64,000 nucleotides of DNA from Denitratimonas tolerans (GTDB lineage Bacteria > Pseudomonadota > Gammaproteobacteria > Xanthomonadales > Xanthomonadaceae). Below are positions 31,105 through 39,375 of this stretch, one piece after another; the first letter of the stretch is position 1, and each line of letters begins with the position of its first letter. Below the pieces are notes generated by a model. The model searched no databases, had not been told where the DNA came from, and saw nothing but the letters and a program-made list of their open reading frames with translations. The stretch covers positions 1-64,000 of the forward strand of contig NZ_JBBDHC010000006.1 in NCBI RefSeq assembly GCF_037203605.1, written 5' to 3'. The translations under genes and the position numbers were made by a program.

Positions 31105-32535
31105 TCACCAGGTCGACAGCCCCGCCGCCTCGCCGATGCGGTACCAGAGCCTGCGCCAGGTCGAGCCATCCGCGTAGCGGGCGTGGTCGACGCTGAAGCG
31201 GCGTCCGGGCGGGTTGGACCAGGCTTCATCGAACCAGTCCGCGGCATCGCGCATCGCGGGGTGATCGATCGGCGCGGCGAGCTGCACGCTGGTTTCGAGG
31301 TTGAAATCGTCGAGGTTGCGGCGGGTGAGGTTGGCCGACCCCGCAATCAGCGTGGCTTCGCGCGCGCCGCGATGCAGCAGCAGCTTGGCGTGGCACTGCT
31401 CGCCGTGGGTATCGCACCAGCGCACCGCGACGCCGGCGGCGACCAGCTCGGTCGCCACTTGGCGATTGGGCACGCCGTTCTTCTTGCGCCCGAAAGCATC
31501 CTCGTTGGGGTCAAGCAGCACGCGCAGGGCCACGCCGCGCGCCTGCGCGGCCTTGAGCGCGGCGATCACGGCGCGGTGCGAGAGGTAGAACATTGCCAGT
31601 TCCACGCGCTCGCCCGGCCGCGCGGCGGCGAGGGTTTCCAGCACCGCCTCGCGAATCGCGCTTTCGGTCAGGACGCGCAGCTGCGGTCCGTCGAGCGGGG
31701 CAACCGGCGCGGGCGGCGGCAGTCCGTCGAGCCGTACGCCGGAAAACTCCGCCGCCGCGACTTCGCTGGCGATCAGGTCGCCCGCCGCCTCGCCGGAAAA
31801 CCGCAGCGCCACGTTGCCGTGCGCGCTGCTGGCGTCGTGCGGATTGCCCGAGGTCACCAGCGCCTCCCAGCCGTCCTCGCGGTCCACGACCAGGGTCTTG
31901 CGGTGGTTGGCGCGGAAGTTCGGCAGCGCCAGCCAGCTGCGCAGGGTGATCGGCGCGCTGCCGAAGGGATCGGGCAGCCAGCCCGCATCGGTCGAATTGC
32001 CGGCCCAGGCGCAGCACAGAGCCCACGGCCCGGACCAGAGCGGATTGGAGGCGCGCAGGCGGGCAAGATCGGTGACCACCACGGTCGCGCCGGCCGCGTC
32101 GAGCCGCGCCAGATGCGGCGAGCGCAGCGCGCCATACACGGTGTTGATCGGATCGGTGATGACCACCACGCGCAGGCCCGGCACCTGCGCCATGCGATCC
32201 AGCAGCGCCTGGGTCAGCTCCTCGCTCAAGGGGCGCCGCGCCGCACCGCCCGCACCGGCGAAATCGTTGAACAGGAACATGTCGAGCACGATCAGCCGCT
32301 GCGCCCGGCCGATCATCGAAAACGCCGTGTCGAAGATCCGCTGTTCGCTGTGGCGCGCGCCTTCGGCATCGGCGAAGGTGCGATCGGCCAGAAAGCTCGC
32401 CTCGGGCACGGCCCGCCACGGGAAGGCAATACCGACGCCTTCAGGCAGGGGCTTGAACGCCTGCCATGCCGCGCTGCCCAGCCAGATTGCCCCGAGCAGG
32501 AGCAACCCCGCCCGCCAACGCCTGCCCCTTGCCAT
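31105..32535 (-). CDS. Phospholipase D-like protein
   Basis: 476 residues with an N-terminal membrane anchor (LLLLGAIWLGSAAW) and two PLD half-sites. The first is NHRKTLVVD, a full HxKx4D motif; the second is CHAKLLLHRG with IAGSANLTRRN, where the Asp of HKD is replaced by Arg. The layout resembles cardiolipin synthases or PLD-type envelope proteins. The altered second motif may lower activity or the Asp may be supplied otherwise. ATG 32535 is preferred over 32556 because it leads directly into RRWR and the helix. It is divergent from trpS. Confidence 0.85.
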   Translation of the reverse strand: MARGRRWRAGLLLLGAIWLGSAAWQAFKPLPEGVGIAFPWRAVPEASFLADRTFADAEGARHSEQRIFDTAFSMIGRAQRLIVLDMFLFNDFAGAGGAARRPLSEELTQALLDRMAQVPGLRVVVITDPINTVYGALRSPHLARLDAAGATVVVTDLARLRASNPLWSGPWALCCAWAGNSTDAGWLPDPFGSAPITLRSWLALPNFRANHRKTLVVDREDGWEALVTSGNPHDASSAHGNVALRFSGEAAGDLIASEVAAAEFSGVRLDGLPPPAPVAPLDGPQLRVLTESAIREAVLETLAAARPGERVELAMFYLSHRAVIAALKAAQARGVALRVLLDPNEDAFGRKKNGVPNRQVATELVAAGVAVRWCDTHGEQCHAKLLLHRGAREATLIAGSANLTRRNLDDFNLETSVQLAAPIDHPAMRDAADWFDEAWSNPPGRRFSVDHARYADGSTWRRLWYRIGEAAGLSTW

Positions 32536-32602
32536 GCTCCATCCCTGAACCCGCACCGGCGGCGAGCATGACAGGGTGCGCGGGCGCGCGCCGCAGTCGC
32601 GT

Positions 32603-32611
32603 TGCTACACT
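32603..32611 (+). promoter_or_regulatory. Candidate extended -10 promoter of trpS
   Basis: TGCTACACT gives a TACACT -10 hexamer with an upstream TGN extension, 34 bp before the trpS ATG. No good -35 is seen, as is common for extended -10 promoters. Confidence 0.45.
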
Positions 32612-32644
32612 GCGCGATTCCCACCCCGGAACCGCAGCGATTCC

Positions 32645-33949
32645 ATGAGCCAGACCCGCGTCCTGACCGGCATCACCACCACCGGCACCCCGCACCTTGG
32701 CAACTACGTCGGCGCGATCCGCCCGGCGGTGGCGGCCAGCCTCGACCCGGACGTGGACGCCTTCTACTTCCTGGCCGACTACCACGCCCTGATCAAGTGC
32801 GACGATCCGGCCCGGATCGAGCGTTCGCGCCTGGAAATCGCCGCGACCTGGCTGGCCGCGGGCCTGGACCCGGAGCGGGTGACCTTCTACCGCCAGTCCG
32901 ACATTCCGCAGATCCCCGAACTGACCTGGCTGCTCACCTGCGTCACCGCCAAGGGCCTGATGAACCGCGCCCACGCCTACAAGGCCTCGGTGGATGCCAA
33001 TGTGACTGCGGGCGAAGACCCGGATTCGGGCATCACCATGGGGCTCTATTGCTATCCCGTCCTGATGGCCGCCGACATCCTGATGTTCAACGCGCACCGG
33101 GTGCCGGTCGGGCGCGACCAGGTGCAGCACATCGAGATGGCGCGCGACGTGGGGGCACGCTTCAACCACCTGTTCGGCGGCGGGCGCGAGTTTTTCGTGC
33201 TGCCCGAGGCGCAGATCGAGGAAGACATCGCCACGCTGCCGGGTCTGGACGGGCGCAAGATGTCCAAGAGCTACGACAACACCATTCCGCTGTTCGCGGG
33301 CGGCGCGCGGCTGCTGAAGGACGCCATCGCGCGCATCGTCACCGACTCGCGCGCGCCGGGCGAGCCGAAAGACCCGGACTCCAACGCGCTGGCCACGCTG
33401 TACCAGGCGTTTTCCGAGGCCGAGGACACCGTCGCCTATCGTGCCGCGCTCAGCGCCGGCCTTTCCTGGGGCGAGGCCAAGGCACGGCTGTTCCAGACCA
33501 TCGACGCACAGGTCGCGCCGCTGCGCGAACGCTACGAGGCCCTGATCGCGCGCCCGGCGGACATCGAGGACATCCTCCAGGCCGGCGCGACCAAGGCCCG
33601 CGCGGTCGCCGCGCCGCTGCTGGAAGCGCTGCGCGAAGCGGTCGGGCTGCGTTCGTTCCTGCGCCTTGCCGCCGCACCGCCGTCGAGCGATCGCGCCGCC
33701 GAAGCCCCGAAGCCGCCGCTGTTCAAGCAGTACCGCGAAGCCGACGGGCGCTTTTTCTTCAAGCTGCTCGACGCCGACGGCCGCCTGCTCCTGCAAAGCC
33801 CAGGCCACGCCTCGCCGCGCGATGCCGGCCAGCGCGTGGCCGCGCTCAAGGCCGACCCGCACGGGCCGCTTTGCGAGGGCGAGGCGCTGGGCGAAGGCGT
33901 GGCACCAGCGGACCTCGCCGCCGCGCTGGCGCGCTTTTCCGAAGACTGA
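32645..33949 (+). CDS. trpS: Tryptophanyl-tRNA synthetase with C-terminal extension
   Basis: 434 residues. Class I synthetase that charges tRNA-Trp in the cytosol. The ATP signatures are TPHLGNYVGA (HIGH) at residues 15-24 and GRKMSKSYDN (KMSKS) near 202; FYFLADYHALIKC and YCYPVLMAADILMF are also typical. The catalytic part ends near residue 335, the size of the E. coli enzyme. The last 75-80 residues form an extra module (YREADGRFFFKLLDADGR, SPRDAGQRVAALKADPHGP) resembling the small DUF1508/YegP fold. Its role is not known. The ATG at 32645 fits the conserved N-terminus. Confidence 0.95.
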   Translation: MSQTRVLTGITTTGTPHLGNYVGAIRPAVAASLDPDVDAFYFLADYHALIKCDDPARIERSRLEIAATWLAAGLDPERVTFYRQSDIPQIPELTWLLTCVTAKGLMNRAHAYKASVDANVTAGEDPDSGITMGLYCYPVLMAADILMFNAHRVPVGRDQVQHIEMARDVGARFNHLFGGGREFFVLPEAQIEEDIATLPGLDGRKMSKSYDNTIPLFAGGARLLKDAIARIVTDSRAPGEPKDPDSNALATLYQAFSEAEDTVAYRAALSAGLSWGEAKARLFQTIDAQVAPLRERYEALIARPADIEDILQAGATKARAVAAPLLEALREAVGLRSFLRLAAAPPSSDRAAEAPKPPLFKQYREADGRFFFKLLDADGRLLLQSPGHASPRDAGQRVAALKADPHGPLCEGEALGEGVAPADLAAALARFSED

Positions 33950-33967
33950 CCCCACACGGAGCCTGCC

Positions 33968-34261
33968 ATGCAGTTCCTCAGCCTGGTGCTGTTTTTCCCC
34001 ACGTTCTTCATCATGGGCGCGCTGTTCATGCTCTACCCGCGCCGCCCCGGCGGCGGCGCGCGCCGCCTGTTCGAACTGGCGGTGCTGGCGGTGGCGCTGG
34101 CGCTGAGCATCTGGGCCATGCTGTGGGGCGTCGAACACGCCGACCCCAACGCCGGTGCCATCTGGAGACAGGTGCTGGCCACCCTGCTGGCCTACGGCGT
34201 TTTCCTTGCCGTCGTGCTGCTGGCGTGGCCCGTTCGCAGCCGCCTGCTGCGCGGCAGGTAA
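33968..34261 (+). CDS. Small three-helix membrane protein
   Basis: 97 residues with three hydrophobic stretches (about 3-22, 36-55, 69-87). No family recognised. It starts 18 bp after trpS with GGAG seven bases before the ATG, so it is probably co-transcribed with it. There are no catalytic-looking residues. Real gene status rests on position, ribosome-binding site and the clear membrane pattern. Confidence 0.65.
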   Translation: MQFLSLVLFFPTFFIMGALFMLYPRRPGGGARRLFELAVLAVALALSIWAMLWGVEHADPNAGAIWRQVLATLLAYGVFLAVVLLAWPVRSRLLRGR

Positions 34262-34274
34262 GCCCCCGCGCACG

Positions 34275-34319
34275 GCAATGCTCACAACTTTGGCCGCCGT
34301 CATTCCGGCGAAGGCCGGC
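34275..34319. repeat. Decayed half copy of the MITE-like element
   Basis: The stretch GCAATGCTCACAACTTTGGC followed by CGTCATTCCGGCGAAGGCCGG resembles the terminal repeat (GCAATGCTCCGAACTTTAGC) and central palindrome of the element at 38775-38859. The right terminal repeat is missing. It fills the gap between two plus-strand genes. Confidence 0.6.
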
Positions 34320-34332
34320 CGCAGGAGATGAC

Positions 34333-35265
34333 ATGAGCGACCGCTTCGGCATCCACACCATCGACACCGGCTTCCACCGCCCGGCATTCGACGCCGCCTA
34401 CCTGATCGTGGAAAACGGCCGCGGCGCGTTCCTGGACTGCGGCACCTCGCACTCGGTGCCGGTCCTGCTCGCCGCGGTCGAAGAAGCCGGCCTGCGCCCG
34501 GCCGACATCGACTGGCTGATCCTCACCCACGTGCACCTGGACCACGCCGGCGGCGCCGGAGCCCTGCTGCGGCACCTGGCGAACGCGCGCGTCGTGGTGC
34601 ATCCGCGCGGCGCGCCGCACATGATCGACCCGGCACGGCTGATTGCCGGTGCCACGGCGGTCTACGGCGAAGAAGAGATGGCGCGCAGCTACGGCACCAT
34701 CGTGCCGATCCCCGAATCACGCGTGGACATCGCGCGCGACGGCCACCGCGTCGATCTTGCCGGCCGCACCCTCGCCTGCCTCGACACGCCCGGCCACGCC
34801 CTGCACCACCTGTGCCTGTGGGACGCAACCAGCCGCAGCGTGTTCACCGGCGACACCTTCGGCATTTCCTACCGCGAGCTGGACACCGATCGCGGCATCT
34901 TCCTCTTCCCCACCACCACGCCGGTGCAGTTCGACCCCGAAGCGCTCAAGACCTCGATCGCGCGCCTGGTTGCGCTCGAACCAGAACGCGCCTTCCTCAC
35001 CCACTTCGGCGCCATCGACCACATCCCGCAAAACGCCCGCTCGCTGATCGAACAGGTCGACGCCATGTCCCGGGGCGCACTGGCCCTGATCGACGCCCCC
35101 GACCGCCACGCCGCGCTGGTCGCGATGCTCGACGCCCTCTACGTGCCGCGCGCCGTCGCGCACAGCGGCCTTGCGGAAAGCGCCGTGCGCGACCTATTGG
35201 GCATGGACATCGAGCTCAACGCCCAGGGGCTGGGGGTGTGGCTGGATCGGCGGCGCCGGGTCTGA
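34333..35265 (+). CDS. Metallo-beta-lactamase fold hydrolase
   Basis: 310 residues, cytosolic, no signal peptide. The metal site is THVHLDHAGGAG (HxHxDH, near residue 60), followed by CLDTPGHALHHLCL and FTGDTFGISY, then FLTHFGAID; these give the full glyoxalase II-type ligand set. The C-terminal 70 residues are helical. The substrate is not identifiable. The ATG at 34333 follows GGAG at 34324-34327. The gene is 72 bp after the small membrane protein, the gap being filled by a decayed repeat element. Confidence 0.88.
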   Translation: MSDRFGIHTIDTGFHRPAFDAAYLIVENGRGAFLDCGTSHSVPVLLAAVEEAGLRPADIDWLILTHVHLDHAGGAGALLRHLANARVVVHPRGAPHMIDPARLIAGATAVYGEEEMARSYGTIVPIPESRVDIARDGHRVDLAGRTLACLDTPGHALHHLCLWDATSRSVFTGDTFGISYRELDTDRGIFLFPTTTPVQFDPEALKTSIARLVALEPERAFLTHFGAIDHIPQNARSLIEQVDAMSRGALALIDAPDRHAALVAMLDALYVPRAVAHSGLAESAVRDLLGMDIELNAQGLGVWLDRRRRV

Positions 35266-35604
35266 TTCGCACCCACGTCCAGACACGATCGGTCAGCGGT
35301 GCCGTACCAGCGGCGGCAGGGTTTGAGAAGCCTTGGCGACCGCCTCCCGGAAGGGATTCGACCACTGGGATTGGGGACAGATGCCAGACCGGGAACCTCC
35401 TTCGAGCCGCCTTCAAACGCGCTTCAACGCGCGGGCGGTATCCGATGGGGCCATGGCGTGTTTCCCGGAGCGACGAATCGGGGAACTCTACGTGCCTCGC
35501 GCGCCATGCGGCAACGCAGCGGGGTGCGCGCGGTGAATCCCCAACGAAAACGCCCCGGCGGAGTGCTCCACCGGGGCGCGTGTTCGCGATCGCTCGCAGG
35601 GTGA
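35266..35604. other. Intergenic region without a recognised gene
   Basis: 339 bp between convergent genes. Apart from the terminator hairpin at 35551-35578, no open frame shows a protein-like pattern and no RNA gene is recognised. The segment around 35365-35400 (GGGGACAGATGCCAGACC) has a REP/RAYT-like look, but I could not find a paired copy. Confidence 0.4.
35551..35578 (-). terminator. Intrinsic terminator of ompW-like gene
   Basis: The arms CGCCCCGGCGGAG and CTCCACCGGGGCG pair over 13 positions with one mismatch. On the minus strand the stem is followed by TTTTCGTT. It lies 26 bp after the ompW stop codon. Confidence 0.8.
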
Positions 35605-36216
35605 TCAGAAGCGGAAGTTGACGCTGATGCCGTAGACCAGCGGGTTCACGTCCACCTTGCCGATGTCCGCACCGTTGAGCTTCACCTTGGCGTCCAGATC
35701 GATGTAGCGCACGTCGGCCACGATGTCCCAGTTCCTGCCCGCCTTGAACAGCAGGCCCGCCTGCGCGGCCAGGCCCCACGAGTTCTCGATGCCGACCTTG
35801 GTGCCTTCGATGATGCCCTTGGTCTTCTCGTCGTAGGTCCAGGTGTAGTTGACGCCGGCACCGACGAACGGATTCACCGTTGCGCCGGGGGCGAAGTAGT
35901 ACTGCAGGCTGAGGGTCGGCGGCAGGTGGGTGAAATCCACCGCGCCCACGCCGTCGAGGCTGACTTCATGCTTGAACGGCAGCGCGGCAAGCAGTTCGAT
36001 CGCCACGTTGTCGCTGAGGTGGTAGCCGAAGGCCACGGTCGGCTTGATGTCGCTGTCGATGGTGGCCTTGAAGGCGCCGGCCAGGGTGCCGCTGCTGGAC
36101 TTGGGCTCGACGTTGGCCACGCCGGCCCGCACGAACCAGGTGTCGTTGGCGCTGGCAATGCCCGGCGCGAGGATGGCCACAGCGAGCGCGGCGGCGAGAA
36201 TACGGCGGTGCGTCAT
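35605..36216 (-). CDS. ompW: OmpW family outer membrane protein
   Basis: 203 residues. A cleavable signal peptide (1-23, ending IASA) is followed by an eight-stranded beta-barrel pattern and the aromatic end NFRF needed for insertion into the outer membrane. The OmpW features are WFVRAGVANVEPKSSS at the N-terminus, THLPPTLSLQYYFAPG, NPFVGAGVNYTWTY, SWGLAAQAGLLFK and DVRYIDLD. By family it is a small channel for hydrophobic compounds. A good AAGGAG site lies eight bases upstream. A candidate Fnr/Anr box lies further upstream, in keeping with oxygen control of ompW in enterobacteria. Confidence 0.94.
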   Translation of the reverse strand: MTHRRILAAALAVAILAPGIASANDTWFVRAGVANVEPKSSSGTLAGAFKATIDSDIKPTVAFGYHLSDNVAIELLAALPFKHEVSLDGVGAVDFTHLPPTLSLQYYFAPGATVNPFVGAGVNYTWTYDEKTKGIIEGTKVGIENSWGLAAQAGLLFKAGRNWDIVADVRYIDLDAKVKLNGADIGKVDVNPLVYGISVNFRF

Positions 36217-36288
36217 GGTGCAACTCCTTGTTTCATTGCGTTGAAATCAATCCCGGGCGGCAGATTGATGCAATGCAACAAGCCGGGC

Positions 36289-36302
36289 TTGATCCAAGTC
36301 AA
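36289..36302 (-). promoter_or_regulatory. Candidate Fnr/Anr box upstream of ompW
   Basis: On the minus strand the site reads TTGACTTGGATCAA, matching TTGAT-N4-ATCAA with one change. Its centre is about 79 bp before the ompW ATG. A class II arrangement (site at -41.5) would give a transcript leader near 38 nt and put a CAATCT hexamer near -10. Confidence 0.55.
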
Positions 36303-36351
36303 GTCCCTGGATTTCGTTGCTTCCGGTTCAAAAAAGCCGCATCGCCGGCTC

Positions 36352-37152
36352 CTAGTTCGCGACCGCACCCAGGCGGCTTTCCAGCAGCGCCGCCAATCGC
36401 GCCGCCGCCAGAACGACGCGCGCTTCGGCGAGCGGGCGATGGGCGTCCAGATAGGCCTTGGGCAGGGTGCCGGGGCGCTTGGGATAGACGCCCTCGTCGT
36501 CCAGCAGCCGGCACGATTCCAGCGCCCATGCGGTGAAGTCCATCGGCTCGACGTCCGCCGTCGCCACCTGCGGCGCGAGCCGCGCGCGGTAGGCCGCAAG
36601 GCTCAGACCGGCGCTCCTGAGCAGGTCGTGGTCCCACACCGCGTGCAGGTTGCTGCCCTTGCCCTTCACGTTGACCTGGAACCCGTTGCCGCCGCGGTCG
36701 TCGCGGTTGCCCGCGTGCATGGGCTGGTGGATGTCGCCGGCGAAATGCACCGTGAACTTCAGCGCTTCGAGCCGCTTCTCGCGCGGCTGCGCGCGATCCG
36801 CGAGCGCGGCGGAATAGCGCTCCAGCGCGCCGATCACGCAGGCCCCGCCCGCGCAGTCGCGCGCGGGCGCGTAGCTGCAGCTGCGGTAGGGAAAGTTGAC
36901 GTAGTGCAGCGGCCCGGTGTCCTCGTAGCCGGGCGTGCGGCGCACCTCGTCGGCCCAGGGCGCGATGGTGCCGATGTCGGCGCCCGGTTCCAGCGCGAGG
37001 AGTTCGTCGACCTGCGCCTTCGCGGCGGGCGAGAGCTGGTCGTAGGCCAAAAGCGCCACGAGGCGATGCCCGAAGGCCGTCCAGGCGTGGGCGGCGGTGG
37101 GCAAGGACAGGGTCAGCAGCAGGGCGGCAGAGGTCAGGAGTCGTTGCATCAT
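36352..37152 (-). CDS. S1/P1 family nuclease
   Basis: 266 residues. A signal peptide (1-23) is expected to cut before Trp of AHAWTAFGHRLVA, so the mature protein starts with the Trp that ligates zinc in P1 nuclease. Further ligand motifs are APWADEVR, GPLHYVNFPY, VHFAGDIHQPMHAGN and NLHAVWD. It should be a secreted tri-zinc nuclease that degrades single-stranded RNA/DNA and 3'-nucleotides. Tandem ATGs at 37152/37149. It follows the allantoin genes at 38 bp on the same strand, so exported nuclease and purine breakdown may be co-expressed. Confidence 0.9.
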   Translation of the reverse strand: MMQRLLTSAALLLTLSLPTAAHAWTAFGHRLVALLAYDQLSPAAKAQVDELLALEPGADIGTIAPWADEVRRTPGYEDTGPLHYVNFPYRSCSYAPARDCAGGACVIGALERYSAALADRAQPREKRLEALKFTVHFAGDIHQPMHAGNRDDRGGNGFQVNVKGKGSNLHAVWDHDLLRSAGLSLAAYRARLAPQVATADVEPMDFTAWALESCRLLDDEGVYPKRPGTLPKAYLDAHRPLAEARVVLAAARLAALLESRLGAVAN

Positions 37153-37190
37153 CCAAACACCGTTGCGGGAGTACGGCGCAGGATAGCGTC

Positions 37191-37676
37191 TCAGTCGAGC
37201 GCCAGCTCCCAGGGTTCGGCCAAGGTGGCTTCGTCGCAGTTGTGCCCCGGCCCGATGCGGTCGACCACGAGGAAATCGCTGGTCGCTTCCAGCGCCAGCA
37301 GGGTGTGGTGCCAGGTGCCGCGGCGGTAGTTCACCCCGGCGCCCTCGCGGGCCAGGAAGGCGCGCGGCGTGGCCTCGGGCGATGCCGCCACGACCACCAG
37401 CCAGGGCCGCGGGCCGAGCGGCACGAAAGCCTGGCTGCCGAGCGGGTGGCGTTCGAGCATCGCGATGGAAATCGGCAGGGCGCAGGGTTCGGCACGAAAC
37501 AGGCTGATGCCGACCTCTCCGCCCTCGCCCACCGCTTCGGCCCGCGCCAGCGCGTGGAAGCGGCGCGCGCTGCCGGCGTTGATCGACCACACCTCGCGCG
37601 CCGCGCCGGGCGCGATCACCTCGCCAAACGGCGCGAAGGCTTCCGGCGTGAGTTCCTCGACCGGCAGCCGCCTCAC
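37191..37676 (-). CDS. allA: Ureidoglycolate lyase
   Basis: 161 residues of the AllA cupin family, which split ureidoglycolate into glyoxylate and urea. Typical pieces are LTPEAFAPFGEVI at the N-terminus, SIAMLERHPLGSQAFVPLG, and REGAGVNYRRGTWHHTLLAL. The start is GTG at 37676, overlapping the alc stop as GTGA, which couples their translation. The last step of the allantoin route encoded by the genes upstream. Confidence 0.92.
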   Translation of the reverse strand: MRRLPVEELTPEAFAPFGEVIAPGAAREVWSINAGSARRFHALARAEAVGEGGEVGISLFRAEPCALPISIAMLERHPLGSQAFVPLGPRPWLVVVAASPEATPRAFLAREGAGVNYRRGTWHHTLLALEATSDFLVVDRIGPGHNCDEATLAEPWELALD

Positions 37677-38686
37677 GCCGGCCGGCCCCACAGCCGCAGG
37701 CGCGAGACGCCGCCGTCTGGAATCATGTTGAAGCGCACGTGGCTCACCGGACCCAGCGGGCGGATTTGCGTCTGGAACATGTGGATGGCATCGGCCGTCA
37801 TCGCCTGCTCGGGCAGCAGCTCGGGCCAGAACATCGCCTGGGTCACCAGCGATTCGGCGCTGCCGCCGTCCACGCGCGCGGCCTGGATCGAGCAGCGGTC
37901 GGGGAAGTTGCCCTTGAAGTGCGCGGTGTCGATTTCGATGCGCTCGATCACGCCCGGGTGGCCCAGCGCGATCAGGCACCAGTCGCTGCCCGGCTCGCGC
38001 CGACGGCGGGTCTCCCAGCCGTCGCCCATGTCCACGCCGCGGCCGGGCAGCAGCATCACCGAAGCCGGACCGAAGTGCTCGTTGTTGGCCGCCACCACGG
38101 TGCCGCCGTTGAGCGCCGCCGACAGTTCGACCAGGCCGTCCACCGCGCCGCGCCGCGGATCGAACGCCGGCGTGCCCCAGGCGCGCAGGCGCGCGACGCC
38201 GCCATCGGGATAGATGTTGAGCCGCAGGTGCGACACCGGCCGCGCGTCCGCCACCGCGAAGTAGTGGTGGCTGTTGCCGGTGAGCGAAACGGATCCCAGC
38301 AGCGGAAACCAGGCCGCGCCGTCGTCCGGATCCACGCCATCGGGCAGGCAGCAGGCGTCGACCGACGCGCCCGGCGGAAAGTTGCCGGTGAAGTGCGAGG
38401 TATCGATGTCCAGCCCGGCAAGCGTGCCCGGCCGCGCCAGCCGCACCACGCACCAGTCGTGCCCGCCATGTCGCCGGCGGCGGGTTTCCCAGCCGTCCAT
38501 CCACTTGCCGTGGTCGTCGTAGCGCCCGGGATGAAACTGCGCCGGCGCGGGATCGAGCAGGCGCTCCTTCGCCGCGAAGAACTCGTCGCTGGCCGCCACC
38601 GCCACCGCGCCGAGGCGTGGATCGGCCAGGTTCACGCTGCGGCGGGTGAAGGCGGGTGCGTCGGGATCGGGGGGAACGGCGGCCAT
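37673..38686 (-). CDS. alc: Allantoicase
   Basis: 337 residues with the two homologous jelly-roll repeats of allantoicase. The duplicated signature is GWETRRRR-G-DWC followed by IDT-HF-GNFP, seen near residues 60-105 and 230-275. It hydrolyses allantoate to ureidoglycolate and urea in the cytosol. ATG 38686 (MAAVPPDPDAPAF) is preferred over 38716 because the family starts with this region. It lies downstream of uraD across a 153-bp gap that contains a MITE-like insertion, and overlaps allA. Confidence 0.94.
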   Translation of the reverse strand: MAAVPPDPDAPAFTRRSVNLADPRLGAVAVAASDEFFAAKERLLDPAPAQFHPGRYDDHGKWMDGWETRRRRHGGHDWCVVRLARPGTLAGLDIDTSHFTGNFPPGASVDACCLPDGVDPDDGAAWFPLLGSVSLTGNSHHYFAVADARPVSHLRLNIYPDGGVARLRAWGTPAFDPRRGAVDGLVELSAALNGGTVVAANNEHFGPASVMLLPGRGVDMGDGWETRRRREPGSDWCLIALGHPGVIERIEIDTAHFKGNFPDRCSIQAARVDGGSAESLVTQAMFWPELLPEQAMTADAIHMFQTQIRPLGPVSHVRFNMIPDGGVSRLRLWGRPA

Positions 38687-38774
38687 GGCGGATTCGCGTC
38701 GGGGAAAGAGCGCCATTCAACCCCAAACGCCGCGCGAAAGACAGGTGGCACCTGCGCGTCACCGTTCGATGAGG

Positions 38775-38859
38775 CACTGCTCCGAACTTTAGCCGGAACC
38801 TCAACTTCGTCATCCCGGCGAAGGCCGGGATGACGGAAGCTAAAGTTCGGAGCATTGCT
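38775..38859. mobile_element. MITE-like element inserted at the 3' end of uraD
   Basis: About 85 bp with perfect 15-bp inverted ends, GCTCCGAACTTTAGC at 38779-38793 and its complement at 38839-38853. A nested palindrome CGTCATCCCGGC/GCCGGGATGACG lies at 38808-38835. The octamer CGATGAGG occurs directly outside both ends (38767-38774 and 38860-38867), as expected for a target-site duplication. The element encodes no protein. Its right end supplies the last codons and stop of uraD. Confidence 0.75.
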
Positions 38860-39358
38860 CGATGAGGGCCTCCAGCCGGAACCTTGCGATGCGGTCGATC
38901 TGGCGCAGCGCCTCAGCGCGCTCCTGCGCCGGCGCGTTGTGCAGCCGCGCGGCCAGCGCTTCGAGGATGCTGTCGCGGGTGTGGCCCTTGACCGCGAGGA
39001 TGAAGGGAAAGCCGAACTTCGCCTGGTAGGCGTCGTTGAGCGCGGTCAGTCGCGCGAATTCCTCCGGCGTGCACTGGTCCAGTCCCGCACCGCGCTGCTC
39101 GCGGGTGGAGGATTCCGTAAGTTCTCCGGCAATGGCGGCCCGGCCGGCGAGCTGCGGGTGGGCGCGGATCAGCGCCATCTGAGCGTCGGCCTCGGCCTGC
39201 GCAACAACCTGCGCCATCGCCTCGGCGAGCGCGTCCACGCCGGTGAACGGGCGTCCGGATGCCACCGCCTCGGCGACCCAGGGCGAGTGCTCGTAGATGC
39301 CGGCCAGGGCCGCGACGAAGTCCGCCTCCGCGGCGTCGTTGAGTGCGTCGAGGTTCAT
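38840..39358 (-). CDS. uraD: 2-oxo-4-hydroxy-4-carboxy-5-ureidoimidazoline decarboxylase
   Basis: 172 residues of the OHCU decarboxylase family, which turns the urate oxidation product OHCU into S-allantoin. The active-site motif is LIRAHPQLAGRAA (His near residue 67); also typical are ESSTREQRGAGLDQC, LNDAYQAKFGFPFILAVKG and a C-terminal ALRQIDRIARFRLEALI. The final residues EQCSEL and the stop come from an inserted repeat element; the pre-insertion gene would have ended in LIER. Catalytic residues are untouched. It starts 17 bp after puuE. Confidence 0.93.
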   Translation of the reverse strand: MNLDALNDAAEADFVAALAGIYEHSPWVAEAVASGRPFTGVDALAEAMAQVVAQAEADAQMALIRAHPQLAGRAAIAGELTESSTREQRGAGLDQCTPEEFARLTALNDAYQAKFGFPFILAVKGHTRDSILEALAARLHNAPAQERAEALRQIDRIARFRLEALIEQCSEL

Positions 39359-39375
39359 GCCGCGATCTCCCTGGC

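Noticed and set aside
31105..32535. Naming the PLD protein a cardiolipin synthase
   Set aside because: The second HKD motif lacks its Asp and the N-terminal helix pair of ClsA is missing, so only a PLD-like call is supported.
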